Origin: Chitinophagaceae bacterium UBA2791
GTDB taxonomy: Bacteria; Bacteroidota; Bacteroidia; Chitinophagales; Chitinophagaceae
Length of the DNA stretch: 31,852 nt
Assembly (NCBI GenBank): GCA_002352105.1
Contig: DEHV01000006.1
Coordinates: forward strand, 1 to 31,852
Reading direction: 5' to 3'
Below are positions 15,941 through 24,586 of the stretch, piece after piece (position 1 is the stretch's first letter; every line of letters begins with the position of its first letter). The notes under the pieces are model-generated. The model made no database searches. It was given only the letters and a program-made list of their open reading frames with translations, and was not told the DNA's origin. The translations under genes and the position numbers were made by a program.

Positions 15941-16011
15941 TTGAAGTCAATATGTTATCATATTGGCTTCAAATTGGCGCAGAAACCTTCAGCAGAAAGT
16001 CCTGCGCCAAT
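15941..16011. repeat. Two adjacent hairpins of unknown role
   Basis: The first hairpin has 14-base arms (15941-15954 and 15959-15972) with one G-T pair and a TTAT loop. The second starts on the next base, with a perfect 10-base stem (15973-15982 and 16002-16011) and a 19-base loop. They lie 60-130 bases upstream of the secreted protein's start. They could be part of its 5' leader, a small RNA, or a palindromic repeat remnant. Confidence 0.6.
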
Positions 16012-16070
16012 ATTCCCTTGAATGACTAACGGAACACGAGATGTTTTTCTCTATTATAAACCGATACGTC

Positions 16071-17333
16071 ATGAAAACAATTGTACCCTTTAAAAGCGCC
16101 ATCCTGATCAAGCCGCTGATCTGCCTGATACTTTGCTTTATCGCTGTCAGCGGATATGCGCAATGCACCAATGCGCCCACTATGAAATTTCATAGCCCGG
16201 TTCTGATTTCCGGTATAGATGGAAAGGCGGGCGCCGTCTATCTTTTTGCAAATGTCACTGCCGGCGTTGACGCGCATATCGAAGTGATGGGATTATTTCG
16301 CGGGGCCACGCTCGATAATATCGACGACAGCACCGGTATTGGCTACTACGACGCCTTTCAACCTTACGTGGGCGCCGCGCCAAAAGATACCTCTTATATC
16401 GACTGGAAGATCACCTTTAAGAAGGCCGGAACCTATACCGACACCATTCTTGCCTGCGTGGCAGTTACCGGCGTCGACGTTGACGGGGACGGAACTTACC
16501 TGAAAGAATTTATTGAAGCGGCAACGCCGGGAAGCATCGCCACGGACCCTTATACGGAACTCCTGGTCAGCTTTGACGGAGTAAAGAGCAAGGCCATTTC
16601 TACCATTGCCAACGTGCCGCTGATCGATACCAGCAAGGTCAGGCATATGTTCCAGATGAACTTTGCGAACATGTCTTCCCTGTTGTACCGGAATGGAGCT
16701 ATTTCCACCTATGGGTCTAAACAGATCAGGCAGACCTGCATCTACTTTAAATCGTTTTTTGAAAACTATTCTATATTGCCCGTGACCCTGTTATCCTTCC
16801 ACGCAAAGCCCTCGGAAAAACAGGTTGAGATCTCCTGGTCGGCCACAGATGAAAACGGCATTCAGAGCTATACCTTGCAAAAAAGCACAGACGGGAAATC
16901 CTGGACGGATATCCAGACCGTTCCGCGATCTGCAACTTCTTCCATCAGCTCTTATGCCGCCCTTGACCAGGAACAGAACGACGGGCCCGTCTATTATCGC
17001 TTAAAACAAACCGATATCAAAGGGGCGCTGTCTTATTCAAGAATTCTCAAGATCACCGAAGCAGGCAGCGCCGCAAACAAACGCATTTTTCACAATACGG
17101 TTTTTACCAACGTCCTCAACCTAAAAGTCGATTCAAAAACCAGCGAAGAATATGTATTTAACGTGTACACCTTGCAGGGCGCGAGGATAAAACAACAAAA
17201 CCATAAACTATCCGGGGGCCTGAACTCCCTGACCATACAACTGCCCGCGGAGCTTTCTCCGGGCGTGTACCTGCTGGTCGCAAAAGACCTGCAAGGGCGT
17301 CAAATATACAGCGCGAGGATCATCAGGGGCTGA
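16071..17333 (+). CDS. Type 9 secreted protein with type A sorting domain
   Basis: The 420-residue protein has a signal peptide (MKTIVPFKSAILIKPLICLI to GYA, cleavage before Gln) and a C-terminal sorting domain of about 75 residues, with NVLNLKVDSKTSEEYVFNVY and LSPGVYLLVAKDLQGRQIYS. Such domains direct proteins through the Bacteroidota type 9 system to the cell surface or medium. The segment PVTLLSFHAKPSEKQVEISW near residue 250 is the strand-rich region that often precedes the domain. The N-terminal 230 residues show no family I recognise. An ATG at 16041 is possible, but it would lengthen the n-region by ten residues. A terminator follows at 17426. Confidence 0.85.
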   Translation: MKTIVPFKSAILIKPLICLILCFIAVSGYAQCTNAPTMKFHSPVLISGIDGKAGAVYLFANVTAGVDAHIEVMGLFRGATLDNIDDSTGIGYYDAFQPYVGAAPKDTSYIDWKITFKKAGTYTDTILACVAVTGVDVDGDGTYLKEFIEAATPGSIATDPYTELLVSFDGVKSKAISTIANVPLIDTSKVRHMFQMNFANMSSLLYRNGAISTYGSKQIRQTCIYFKSFFENYSILPVTLLSFHAKPSEKQVEISWSATDENGIQSYTLQKSTDGKSWTDIQTVPRSATSSISSYAALDQEQNDGPVYYRLKQTDIKGALSYSRILKITEAGSAANKRIFHNTVFTNVLNLKVDSKTSEEYVFNVYTLQGARIKQQNHKLSGGLNSLTIQLPAELSPGVYLLVAKDLQGRQIYSARIIRG

Positions 17334-17425
17334 TCAACAGCCCTTTCCGATCGCAGGAAAACAAAAACTTACTTCACGCCGCAACCGGACGGATAATCAA
17401 CATAGCTTCCGATCGTTCCCTGATC

Positions 17426-17461
17426 AAACAGGCTGTATCGACACAACGATACAGCCTGTTT
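17426..17461. terminator. Terminator hairpin, copy 2
   Basis: The 15-base arms at 17426-17440 and 17447-17461 are identical to those at 12164-12201, but the loop differs (6 bases, ACACAA) and the hairpin is followed by TTGGTTT. It lies about 90 bases after the secreted protein gene and would isolate it from the dihydroorotase-led operon. The rest of 17334-17602 shows nothing else recognisable. Confidence 0.7.
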
Positions 17462-17602
17462 TGGTTTGGAGCCTATGCCTGCCTCAGGTTCGTTCCCGGC
17501 CGCGCGTCAAAGAAAGCCGGCCCGCGCCCCAAAATACCATTCCGGCAGCGCGATAATAAAATAATAGCGCAACAAACCTTATCTTCGCTCAACTTTTTCT
17601 GC

Positions 17603-18862
17603 ATGAAGGTTCTTATTCAACAAGCGCATATCATTGATCCTGCATCGCCCTTTAACGGAAGTCGCCAGGATATTTTTATTGATTCGGGAGTGATCAGAAA
17701 TATCGGGGCTTCCTTTTCGGAAAAGGCCGACCATATCCTATCCGGCGCAGGCCTGGTTGTATCGCCGGGATGGGTGGATATTTTTGCCAATTTTGCCGAC
17801 CCCGGCTTCGAATTCAAAGAAACCCTGAAAACGGGAGCGACGGCTGCCGCTGCGGGCGGCTTCACCGACGTGTTTGTGATCCCCAATACCCGGCCGGTCA
17901 TTGATACCAAGTCGCAGGTGGAATATCTCCGCAAGCCCACGGGCGTTCCTGTAAATATCCATCCTATCGGCGCCGTTTCCCGCAATGCAGAAGGGAAAGA
18001 CCTGGCAGAAATGTATGATATGCACAACAGCGGGGCGCTTAGTTTCAGCGATGGCCTGAATCCCATACAATCCGCAGGCCTTTTGCTAAAAGCGCTTCAG
18101 TATGTCAAGGCTTTCAACGGCGTTATCATCCAGATCCCCGACGATAAAAGCGTTGGCGCCAACGGATTGATCCATGAAGGGATCATCTCCACACGGCTCG
18201 GCCTTCCGGGTAAGCCCCTGATCGCGGAAGAATTGCTTGTTTCACGGGATATCGAACTTTTGAAATATGCCGGATCTAAAATACATTTTACAGGGGTTAC
18301 CTCGCCGAGATCGCTGGAATACATTAAAAAAGCAAAGGATGAGGGGCTAAACGTCACCTGCTCCGTCGCCCCCTATCATCTTTATTTTACCGACGAGGAC
18401 CTGATGGGTTATAATACTTACCTGAAGGTATACCCGCCGTTGCGGACAAAACAGGAGCGGCAATTTCTCTGGGACGCCGTTGCCGACGGAACCATCGATT
18501 GCATCGCCACCCACCATATGCCCCACGAATATGACAGCAAGATCCTGGAGTTCGAATATGCCAAAAACGGCATGATCGGCCTGGAGACCTGCTATGCCGC
18601 GCTAAAAAGCGTACTGCCGGCGATTCCGGATACCAGGTGGGTGGAACTGCTCAGCCTGACGCCGCGAAAAATATTCGGCCTGACGCAACCGGCTATCAAA
18701 GAAAACGAGCCCGCCTGCATTACCCTCTTCTCCCCCGATGAAAAAATCGTAGTGGATGAATCATTCTTCAGATCGCGCGCAAAGAACTCGCCCTTCACCG
18801 GCAAAACGCTGACCGGCAAAGTGATGGGGATTATTCAGCAGGACAACCTATTTTTGAGGTAA
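17603..18862 (+). CDS. Dihydroorotase-like amidohydrolase with degenerate metal site
   Basis: The 419-residue protein follows the class I dihydroorotase plan (PGWVDI, GGFTDVFVIPNTRPVIDTK, NGLIHEG, TCSVAPYHLYFTDED). Active enzymes have VDxHxHxR, with two metal-binding histidines and a substrate arginine. Here the stretch reads VDIFANFADPG, with Phe61, Asn63 and Ala65 in those places. The later SDH-type aspartate is also replaced (IATHHMPH, His304). The protein may therefore be inactive, like the PyrC' partner that scaffolds aspartate transcarbamoylase in some bacteria. From memory, Bacteroidota homologues often lack the first pair but keep the aspartate. It heads a closely spaced operon, 15 bases before DUF4199. 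Confidence 0.85.
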   Translation: MKVLIQQAHIIDPASPFNGSRQDIFIDSGVIRNIGASFSEKADHILSGAGLVVSPGWVDIFANFADPGFEFKETLKTGATAAAAGGFTDVFVIPNTRPVIDTKSQVEYLRKPTGVPVNIHPIGAVSRNAEGKDLAEMYDMHNSGALSFSDGLNPIQSAGLLLKALQYVKAFNGVIIQIPDDKSVGANGLIHEGIISTRLGLPGKPLIAEELLVSRDIELLKYAGSKIHFTGVTSPRSLEYIKKAKDEGLNVTCSVAPYHLYFTDEDLMGYNTYLKVYPPLRTKQERQFLWDAVADGTIDCIATHHMPHEYDSKILEFEYAKNGMIGLETCYAALKSVLPAIPDTRWVELLSLTPRKIFGLTQPAIKENEPACITLFSPDEKIVVDESFFRSRAKNSPFTGKTLTGKVMGIIQQDNLFLR

Positions 18863-18877
18863 TAAAACCATATCAAT

Positions 18878-19417
18878 ATGGAAACAACCGCGCCAAAAGA
18901 TAATTATGGCCTCAGCTTTGGACTCGTAGCCGGACTGATCATCTGCATCATTACCCTGGCTCAATACCTGGGAGGCATAAATGCTTATTTAAGTCCGCTT
19001 GGCTACCTTACCTATGCTGCGGTAACGGTTCTGGCCCTGATAGCAGGCCTGCGGAAGAAAAAAGCGAACGAGGGTTATCTTGAATTCGGGGAGGCCTTAA
19101 AAACAACATTCACCGTTTTTGCGATCGCCCTGCTACTGCAAACCCTGTTCACCTATATTTTGCTGAACTTTATCGACGTTTCCTTTAAGGAAGCGCTTTC
19201 GCAGGAGATCATGATAAAGTCGGAAGAAATGATGAGGAGATTTGGCGCTACAGACGAGCAGATCGACAAGGCGATAGAAAGCGAAAGGGGCAACGATCCC
19301 TTTGGTTTTGGCAGGGTAATGCTGGGTTATGCCATTAGTTGCATATTGGCGTTTATCATCTGCCTTATCCTGTCTGTTAGCATTAAGAAAAGCAAACCCG
19401 TTTTCAACAATATTTAA
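18878..19417 (+). CDS. DUF4199 membrane protein
   Basis: The 179-residue protein has four predicted membrane helices (about residues 13-33, 37-57, 70-95 and 147-170). A charged loop between helices 3 and 4 contains EEMMRRFGATDEQIDKAIES. This layout matches DUF4199, a family found almost only in Bacteroidota and often located directly before a GT2 glycosyltransferase, as here (9-base gap). No activity is known. Position suggests a helper for the membrane-bound glycosyltransferase or for flipping of its product, which is inference. Confidence 0.82.
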   Translation: METTAPKDNYGLSFGLVAGLIICIITLAQYLGGINAYLSPLGYLTYAAVTVLALIAGLRKKKANEGYLEFGEALKTTFTVFAIALLLQTLFTYILLNFIDVSFKEALSQEIMIKSEEMMRRFGATDEQIDKAIESERGNDPFGFGRVMLGYAISCILAFIICLILSVSIKKSKPVFNNI

Positions 19418-19426
19418 ATCGCTTAC

Positions 19427-20365
19427 ATGGACGTATCCATCGTAGTTCCATTGCTTAATGAGGAAGAATCCCTGCCTGAGCTCTGCGCATGGATAGACAG
19501 GGTTGCCGTCGCCAGCCATCTTTCTTATGAGATCATCCTCATAGACGACGGCAGCGACGACGGCTCATGGAACACGATTGAAACCCTGGCCGCGGCAAAT
19601 AAGCAGATCAGGGGCATCAAATTCCTGCGCAATTACGGCAAATCGGCGGCGCTGAACGAGGGCTTTAAAGCCGCCGAAGGAGAAGTAGTGATCACGATGG
19701 ACGCGGATCTGCAGGATAGTCCCGATGAAATACCCGGACTCAGGAAAATGATCATCGAAGATGGCTATGACCTGGTCAGCGGATGGAAAAAGGTCCGTCA
19801 CGACCCGATAGGAAAAACCGTTCCTTCCCGGTTCTTCAACTGGGTAACCAAAAAAGTTTCCGGCATCAAACTGCACGATTTTAACTGCGGGCTCAAAGCG
19901 TATCGCCAGAAAGTAGTGAAGAACATAGAAGTATACGGCGAGATGCACCGCTATATACCGCTGATCGCCAAATGGTCGGGATTCCGGAAGATCGGCGAAA
20001 AAACCGTGGAACACCGCGCCCGCAAATACGGAACCTCCAAGTTCGGCGTGGAACGCTTTATCAAAGGCTTTCTCGACCTGGCTTCCATATTGATCGTGGG
20101 CAGGTTCGGACAACGGCCAATGCATTTTTTCGGCGCCTGGGGAACGCTTTCCTTCTTTTTCGGATTTGTAATATTTGTATACCTCACCATATCTAAATTT
20201 TTCTTCGATAAAACCGGGATGACGCAAAGACCCCTGTTCTTTTTTGCCATACTGGCAATGATCATCGGAACCCAACTGTTCCTGACCGGCTTTATCGCAG
20301 AGCTGATCGCCCGTAATTCGGCGGGAAGAAACAATTATCTTATTGAAAAGAAACTGCGGTGCTGA
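19427..20365 (+). CDS. GT2 glycosyltransferase (DPM1/GtrB-like)
   Basis: The 312-residue protein has a GT-A catalytic domain with VSIVVPLLNEEESLPEL, the nucleotide-binding LIDDGSDDGSW (Asp40-Asp41) and the metal-binding Asp92-Ala-Asp94 in MDADLQDSP. Two C-terminal membrane helices (about 228-252 and 263-290) resemble GtrB and ArnC relatives, which move a sugar from a nucleotide donor to polyprenyl phosphate. It probably charges a lipid carrier for surface glycan assembly. The donor is unknown. It overlaps the next gene by seven bases. Confidence 0.88.
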   Translation: MDVSIVVPLLNEEESLPELCAWIDRVAVASHLSYEIILIDDGSDDGSWNTIETLAAANKQIRGIKFLRNYGKSAALNEGFKAAEGEVVITMDADLQDSPDEIPGLRKMIIEDGYDLVSGWKKVRHDPIGKTVPSRFFNWVTKKVSGIKLHDFNCGLKAYRQKVVKNIEVYGEMHRYIPLIAKWSGFRKIGEKTVEHRARKYGTSKFGVERFIKGFLDLASILIVGRFGQRPMHFFGAWGTLSFFFGFVIFVYLTISKFFFDKTGMTQRPLFFFAILAMIIGTQLFLTGFIAELIARNSAGRNNYLIEKKLRC

Positions 20366-21507
20366 AAAGAGTGATCATTATCGGACCTGCTTACCCGCTT
20401 CGGGGCGGACTGGCGGCCTTCAACCAGCGATTGGCGAAAGAGTTCGGCGAGGAAGGCTTTGAGTGCGCCATCTATTCCTTCTCCCTTCAATACCCCTCCT
20501 TTCTTTTTCCTGGCGCCACTCAATATTCTTCCGACCCTCCGCCGCCGGGACTGGAGATCCATTCCGTTATTAATTCCATCAACCCATTCAACTGGTTGAA
20601 GATCGGGAACAGGTTGAAAAAGCTGAGCCCCGATATCATCGTCGCGCGCTATTGGCTGCCCTTTATGGGGCCCGCGCTGGGAACCATTCTGAGAAGGGCA
20701 AAAAAAAACAAACATACCAGGATCGTTGCCATCACAGACAATATCATCCCGCATGAAAAAAGACCGGGAGACAACCTGTTCACAAAATATTTCCTAAAAT
20801 CCTGCGACGCCTTTATTACGATGAGCGATAAAGTGATGAACGACCTGAGAAAGTTTGAACCGGCGAAACCCGCGCGGCAGGCGTTACACCCGTTATACGA
20901 CAATTTTGGGGAGAGGATTCCTTTAACAGAAGCCAGGAAGAAACTAGGCATAGACCCCGGCAAAAAACTCATTCTTTTTTTTGGGTTCATCCGGAAATAC
21001 AAGGGGCTGGATCTGTTGCTGGAAGCCATGAAAATAGTGAAAGATAACGCGGCCGCGCGATCCGAAGCGCCGCCGGTATTGCTGGTAGCGGGAGAATTCT
21101 ATGAAGAGGAAAAAGAATACCTGGAAAAAATAAAAAACTTGGGCATCGGCGATATGCTGATCATGAAAACCGCCTTCATTCCCGACAGCGAAGTGAAGTA
21201 TTACCTCTCTGCCGCAAACGTAGTGGCGCAGCCCTATCGCAACGCCACCCAAAGCGGGGTGACGCCGCTCGCCTACCATTTTGAGAAGCCGATGATCGTA
21301 ACCAATGTAGGCAGCCTGCCTGCCATGGCGCCGCATATGAAAGCAGGAATAGTATGCGAGCCTGCGCCCGCAGCCATTGCGGCTGCCATAGAACAGTACT
21401 TTCAATTAGGCGAAGATTATTTTATTCCTCATCTTCGTAGCGAGAAAGAAAAATATTCGTGGAGCAAGCTGGTAGCGGCGCTCGTCGGGCAGGCCAGCCA
21501 TCCATAA
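20359..21507 (+). CDS. GT4-type glycosyltransferase
   Basis: The 382-residue protein has the GT-B fold. An N-terminal glycine loop IIIGPAYPLRGGLAAFNQRL binds the acceptor side, and the C-terminal donor domain begins with ILFFGFIRKYKGLDLLLEAM. SGVTPLAYHFEKPMIVTNVG is the usual E-x7-E-like region near the nucleotide sugar. It has no membrane helices and probably works at the inner face of the membrane. The GTG start at 20359 overlaps the GT2 gene by seven bases, which suggests translational coupling. With the heptose genes downstream it may be the transferase that uses GDP-heptose, but specificity cannot be read from sequence. Confidence 0.85.
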   Translation: MLKRVIIIGPAYPLRGGLAAFNQRLAKEFGEEGFECAIYSFSLQYPSFLFPGATQYSSDPPPPGLEIHSVINSINPFNWLKIGNRLKKLSPDIIVARYWLPFMGPALGTILRRAKKNKHTRIVAITDNIIPHEKRPGDNLFTKYFLKSCDAFITMSDKVMNDLRKFEPAKPARQALHPLYDNFGERIPLTEARKKLGIDPGKKLILFFGFIRKYKGLDLLLEAMKIVKDNAAARSEAPPVLLVAGEFYEEEKEYLEKIKNLGIGDMLIMKTAFIPDSEVKYYLSAANVVAQPYRNATQSGVTPLAYHFEKPMIVTNVGSLPAMAPHMKAGIVCEPAPAAIAAAIEQYFQLGEDYFIPHLRSEKEKYSWSKLVAALVGQASHP

Positions 21508-21550
21508 ACCGGTAGCCGCCCGTTGTTTTATCTTTCTACAACAATATACT

Positions 21551-22573
21551 ATGATACACAGAAGCAAAGCTCCATTACGGATCGGACTGGCAGGAGGAGG
21601 AACAGATGTAAGCCCCTATTGCGACCTTTATGGCGGCGCTATCCTGAATGCGACGATCTCCTTGTACGCTTACGCCAACATAGAGCCTATCGCAGAAAAA
21701 AAGATCATCTTGCAAGCGCTGGACAGGAAGGAAGAACAACAATTTTCGGCGGGCCGCGAACTGCCGGCAGACGGCTGCCTCGACCTGCTGAAAGGCGTTT
21801 ACAACAAGATCCGCAGCGTTTACGGCCTTCCCGATACCGGGTTTAAATTGTCGACCTTTGTCGACGCGCCGGCAGGCTCCGGTCTGGGAACTTCATCCAC
21901 GCTGGTGGTCGCCCTGATCGGCGCTTTTTCAGAAATGCTCAGGCTGCCATTGGGCGAATATGATATTGCCCAGCTCGCGTACGAAATAGAAAGAAAGGAC
22001 CTGAAAATGGCGGGCGGGCGCCAGGACCAGTACGCTTCCACCTTCGGCGGCGTGAATTATATGGAGTTCTTCGCCAACGACAAAGTTATCGTAAACCCGC
22101 TGCGCATCAAACGGGAATACCTTTTTGAGTTGGAGAACAACCTGACGCTTTACTATACTTCTACCAGCCGGGAATCGGCAAAGATCATCGAGAAACAAAC
22201 GCAGAATGTGGTCAATAAAGAAGACCGTTCCATTGAAGCCATGCACCAGCTGAAGCAACAGGCGCAGATGATGAAGGAAGCGCTGTTAACCGGGCGGGTG
22301 AACGAGATCGGCGAGATACTGGATTTTGGGTTCCGGCAGAAAAAACAGATGGCGGAAGGGATCTCCAATTCCCTGATGGAGGATATCTATGAAACGGCAA
22401 AAAAAGCCGGCGCTTCCGGAGGCAAGATCTCCGGCGCAGGCGGTGGAGGGTTTATGGTGTTTTATTGCCCGGACAATTCCAAATATGCGGTAATAGAAGC
22501 GCTGGGCCGTTTCGGGGGATATGTAAAGCATTACCAGTTCGTGAACCATGGCCTCACGACCTGGACCATATAG
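21551..22573 (+). CDS. hddA: D-glycero-alpha-D-manno-heptose 7-phosphate kinase
   Basis: The 340-residue GHMP-family kinase phosphorylates heptose 7-phosphate at C1 with ATP to give the 1,7-bisphosphate. It starts RSKAPLRIGLAGGGTDVSPY, the HddA/FKP-like opening. The ATP loop PAGSGLGTSST lies at residues 107-117, and the C-terminal GHMP motif is KISGAGGGGFMVFY. LKMAGGRQDQYASTFGG is another strongly conserved HddA block. Presence of this kinase, and not HldE, points to the GDP-activated branch of heptose synthesis. It is followed after 67 bases by gmhA. Confidence 0.9.
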   Translation: MIHRSKAPLRIGLAGGGTDVSPYCDLYGGAILNATISLYAYANIEPIAEKKIILQALDRKEEQQFSAGRELPADGCLDLLKGVYNKIRSVYGLPDTGFKLSTFVDAPAGSGLGTSSTLVVALIGAFSEMLRLPLGEYDIAQLAYEIERKDLKMAGGRQDQYASTFGGVNYMEFFANDKVIVNPLRIKREYLFELENNLTLYYTSTSRESAKIIEKQTQNVVNKEDRSIEAMHQLKQQAQMMKEALLTGRVNEIGEILDFGFRQKKQMAEGISNSLMEDIYETAKKAGASGGKISGAGGGGFMVFYCPDNSKYAVIEALGRFGGYVKHYQFVNHGLTTWTI

Positions 22574-22640
22574 CGTTGCATACCGTATTCCCCGGCTGAT
22601 CAGCGCCCATCCATACCATATACCTGTTTAATCAAAGAAC

Positions 22641-23219
22641 ATGAGAGAGAAAGTTAAAAATATCATCAGCGATTCCATTTCGGTCAAGCAGCAGATCCTG
22701 AACGACGATCAGCTGCTGGATCAAACGATCCGGGTCGCCGAAGGCATGACCGCCTCGCTGAAAAAAGGAGGCCGCGTCTATTTCTGCGGCAATGGCGGCA
22801 GCGCTGCCGATGCCCAGCATCTTGCCGCTGAACTATCGGGTCGTTTTTATACCGACAGGGAGGCCTTACCCGCAGAAGCGCTCCACTGCAACAGTTCCTA
22901 TCTTACCGCCGTGGCCAACGACTATAGCTATGATATCATCTATGCGCGATTGATAAAGGGGATCGCCAATCCGGGCGATTATGTGGTGGGATTGTCCACT
23001 TCGGGCAATTCGGCCAATATCGTTAAGGCCTTTGAAGCGGCAAGAGAGAAAAACATCGTTACCGTAGGCTTAACCGGCCAGGGCGGAGGAAAGATGAAAG
23101 CCTTGTCTGATCACCTGCTGGCGGCGCCTTCCCGTGACACGCCCCGTATCCAGGAATCGCATATCCTCCTCGGGCATATTATTTGCCAGCTGGTAGAAGA
23201 ATTGTATTTTTCCCATTAA
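22641..23219 (+). CDS. gmhA: Sedoheptulose 7-phosphate isomerase
   Basis: GmhA converts sedoheptulose 7-phosphate to D-glycero-D-manno-heptose 7-phosphate, the first committed step of heptose nucleotide synthesis. The 192-residue protein has a SIS domain with YFCGNGGSAADAQHLAAEL (about residues 47-65), VVGLSTSGNSANI and RIQESHILLGHIICQLVE, where the family's conserved Glu and His (QE...H) are kept. Length is normal. Its TAA overlaps the ATG of hddC by one base, so the two are translated together. Confidence 0.93.
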   Translation: MREKVKNIISDSISVKQQILNDDQLLDQTIRVAEGMTASLKKGGRVYFCGNGGSAADAQHLAAELSGRFYTDREALPAEALHCNSSYLTAVANDYSYDIIYARLIKGIANPGDYVVGLSTSGNSANIVKAFEAAREKNIVTVGLTGQGGGKMKALSDHLLAAPSRDTPRIQESHILLGHIICQLVEELYFSH

Positions 23220-23926
23220 TGATCTTGATAAAGGAAGCCATCATACTTGCAGGAGGATTGGGTACGCGATTGCGGTCGGCTGTGCCCGACTTGCCCAAAT
23301 GCATGGCGCCGGTGGCAGGCAGGCCTTTTATCGCCTATGTGATCGACTACTACCGCTCGCAGGGCATAACAAGCTTTATTTTCTCGCTCGGATATAAACA
23401 TGAACGCATCGCTGAATATATCTCCGCCGCCTATCCCGGCCTGAGCCATCAATGCGTTATCGAGGAGGAGCCGCTGGGCACCGGAGGCGCGATCAGGAGA
23501 TCCTGTGAAACAGCATCCGGGCAAAATGTAATGGTATTGAATGGCGATACTTTTTTTAAAGTGGATATCCGATCGATGAGCAGGTTTCATCAGGACAAGG
23601 AGGCCGACTGCACGCTGGCGCTAAAACCTATGATCAATTCGGACCGCTACGGGATCGTGGAGACCCATCCCGATCATTCCATAAGATCTTTCCGGGAAAA
23701 GCAGTTCTATGCAAAGAGCCTGGTCAACGGAGGCGTCTATTTACTCAATACGCAACAGTTCCTGAAGGAAGGGCTCCCTCAAAAATTCTCCTTTGAAAAA
23801 GACTACCTGGAAGCGCTGTTTGCGGAAAGGAAAATATACGGATTCATCCAGGACGTTTATTTTATTGATATCGGCATTCCTGAAGATTTCAGGAAAGCGC
23901 AACATGAGCTTCCTGCAAATCTTTAA
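23219..23926 (+). CDS. hddC: D-glycero-alpha-D-manno-heptose 1-phosphate guanylyltransferase
   Basis: This 235-residue nucleotidyltransferase joins GMP to heptose 1-phosphate to form GDP-heptose. The signature AIILAGGLGTRLRSAVPDLP is at residues 7-26, followed by KCMAPVAGRPF. The metal-binding aspartate lies in MVLNGDTFFKVD, and DVYFIDIGIPEDF is the HddC-type ending. The ATG at 23219 overlaps the gmhA stop; an in-frame TTG at 23183 would add twelve non-homologous residues. Other sugar nucleotidyltransferases look similar, but the company of hddA, gmhA and gmhB makes the heptose assignment strong. Confidence 0.88.
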   Translation: MILIKEAIILAGGLGTRLRSAVPDLPKCMAPVAGRPFIAYVIDYYRSQGITSFIFSLGYKHERIAEYISAAYPGLSHQCVIEEEPLGTGGAIRRSCETASGQNVMVLNGDTFFKVDIRSMSRFHQDKEADCTLALKPMINSDRYGIVETHPDHSIRSFREKQFYAKSLVNGGVYLLNTQQFLKEGLPQKFSFEKDYLEALFAERKIYGFIQDVYFIDIGIPEDFRKAQHELPANL

Positions 23927-23947
23927 AAATATCAGTAGATTGGCGCT

Positions 23948-24505
23948 ATGACTCACCCATGGAAAATAGATAAGAACTGGACCCTGTTTCTCGACCGCGA
24001 CGGCGTGATCAACGATGAAAAACACCTTGACTATATTTATAGCTGGGATGAATTCAGCTTTTATGAGGGCGTTAAGGAAGCCCTGCAAATAGCCAATGAA
24101 TATTTCGGGCCGATTGTTATGGTCACCAACCAGCGCGGCATTGGAAAGGGACTGATGACGGAGAAGGATCTTCATACCATCCATGCCGAAATGATGACGG
24201 AGATCGCCACGGCCGGCGGCAGGATTGATAAAATTTATTACTGCCCCGCGGTAGACAATGAACACCCCGATCGAAAGCCGAACCCGGGCATGGCGTTCAA
24301 GGCGCAAAAAGACAACCCGCTCATTCATTTCGATCAATCGGTGATCGTAGGAAATAATTTAAGCGATATGCGGTTCGCAAGAAATGCAGGCATGCATTCG
24401 GTATTGTTGACCACCACTTCTTCCGGCGTATCGCTGCCGCATCCGCTGGTGGACGACCAGTATTCTTCGCTGATCGATTTTATGCGCGCGATCACTAAAA
24501 GCTAA
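23948..24505 (+). CDS. gmhB: D-glycero-alpha-D-manno-heptose 1,7-bisphosphate 7-phosphatase
   Basis: GmhB removes the 7-phosphate from the bisphosphate to leave heptose 1-phosphate for HddC. The 185-residue HAD-fold protein has the nucleophile motif FLDRDGVIN (Asp16, Asp18), VTNQRGIGKG and RKPNPGM. The last HAD motif reads VGNNLSDM, keeping the second acid. The zinc-binding cysteine loop of the E. coli enzyme is shortened: only one Cys of the usual set remains (YYCPAVDNEHPDRKP). This zinc-less type occurs elsewhere in HisB-like phosphatases. It is the last gene of the operon and is convergent with the SRPBCC gene. Confidence 0.9.
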   Translation: MTHPWKIDKNWTLFLDRDGVINDEKHLDYIYSWDEFSFYEGVKEALQIANEYFGPIVMVTNQRGIGKGLMTEKDLHTIHAEMMTEIATAGGRIDKIYYCPAVDNEHPDRKPNPGMAFKAQKDNPLIHFDQSVIVGNNLSDMRFARNAGMHSVLLTTTSSGVSLPHPLVDDQYSSLIDFMRAITKS

Positions 24506-24586
24506 ATTGATCCGGAAAAATACTGCAACAGGGTAGCGCCATTGCTTCTGCTGACTGAGTTCATCGCCGGCTAAAGACCAAATTGA

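Larger units (their letters stand above)
15658..16070. other. Divergent intergenic region with several hairpins
   Basis: This 413-base stretch separates the DUF5107 gene (leftward) from the type 9 secreted protein gene (rightward). It contains a terminator-like hairpin at 15682-15718, a possible -7 box at 15746-15753 and a double hairpin at 15941-16011, each listed separately. The middle part, about 15760-15935, shows nothing recognisable, and no protein-like reading frame was found. Confidence 0.6.
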
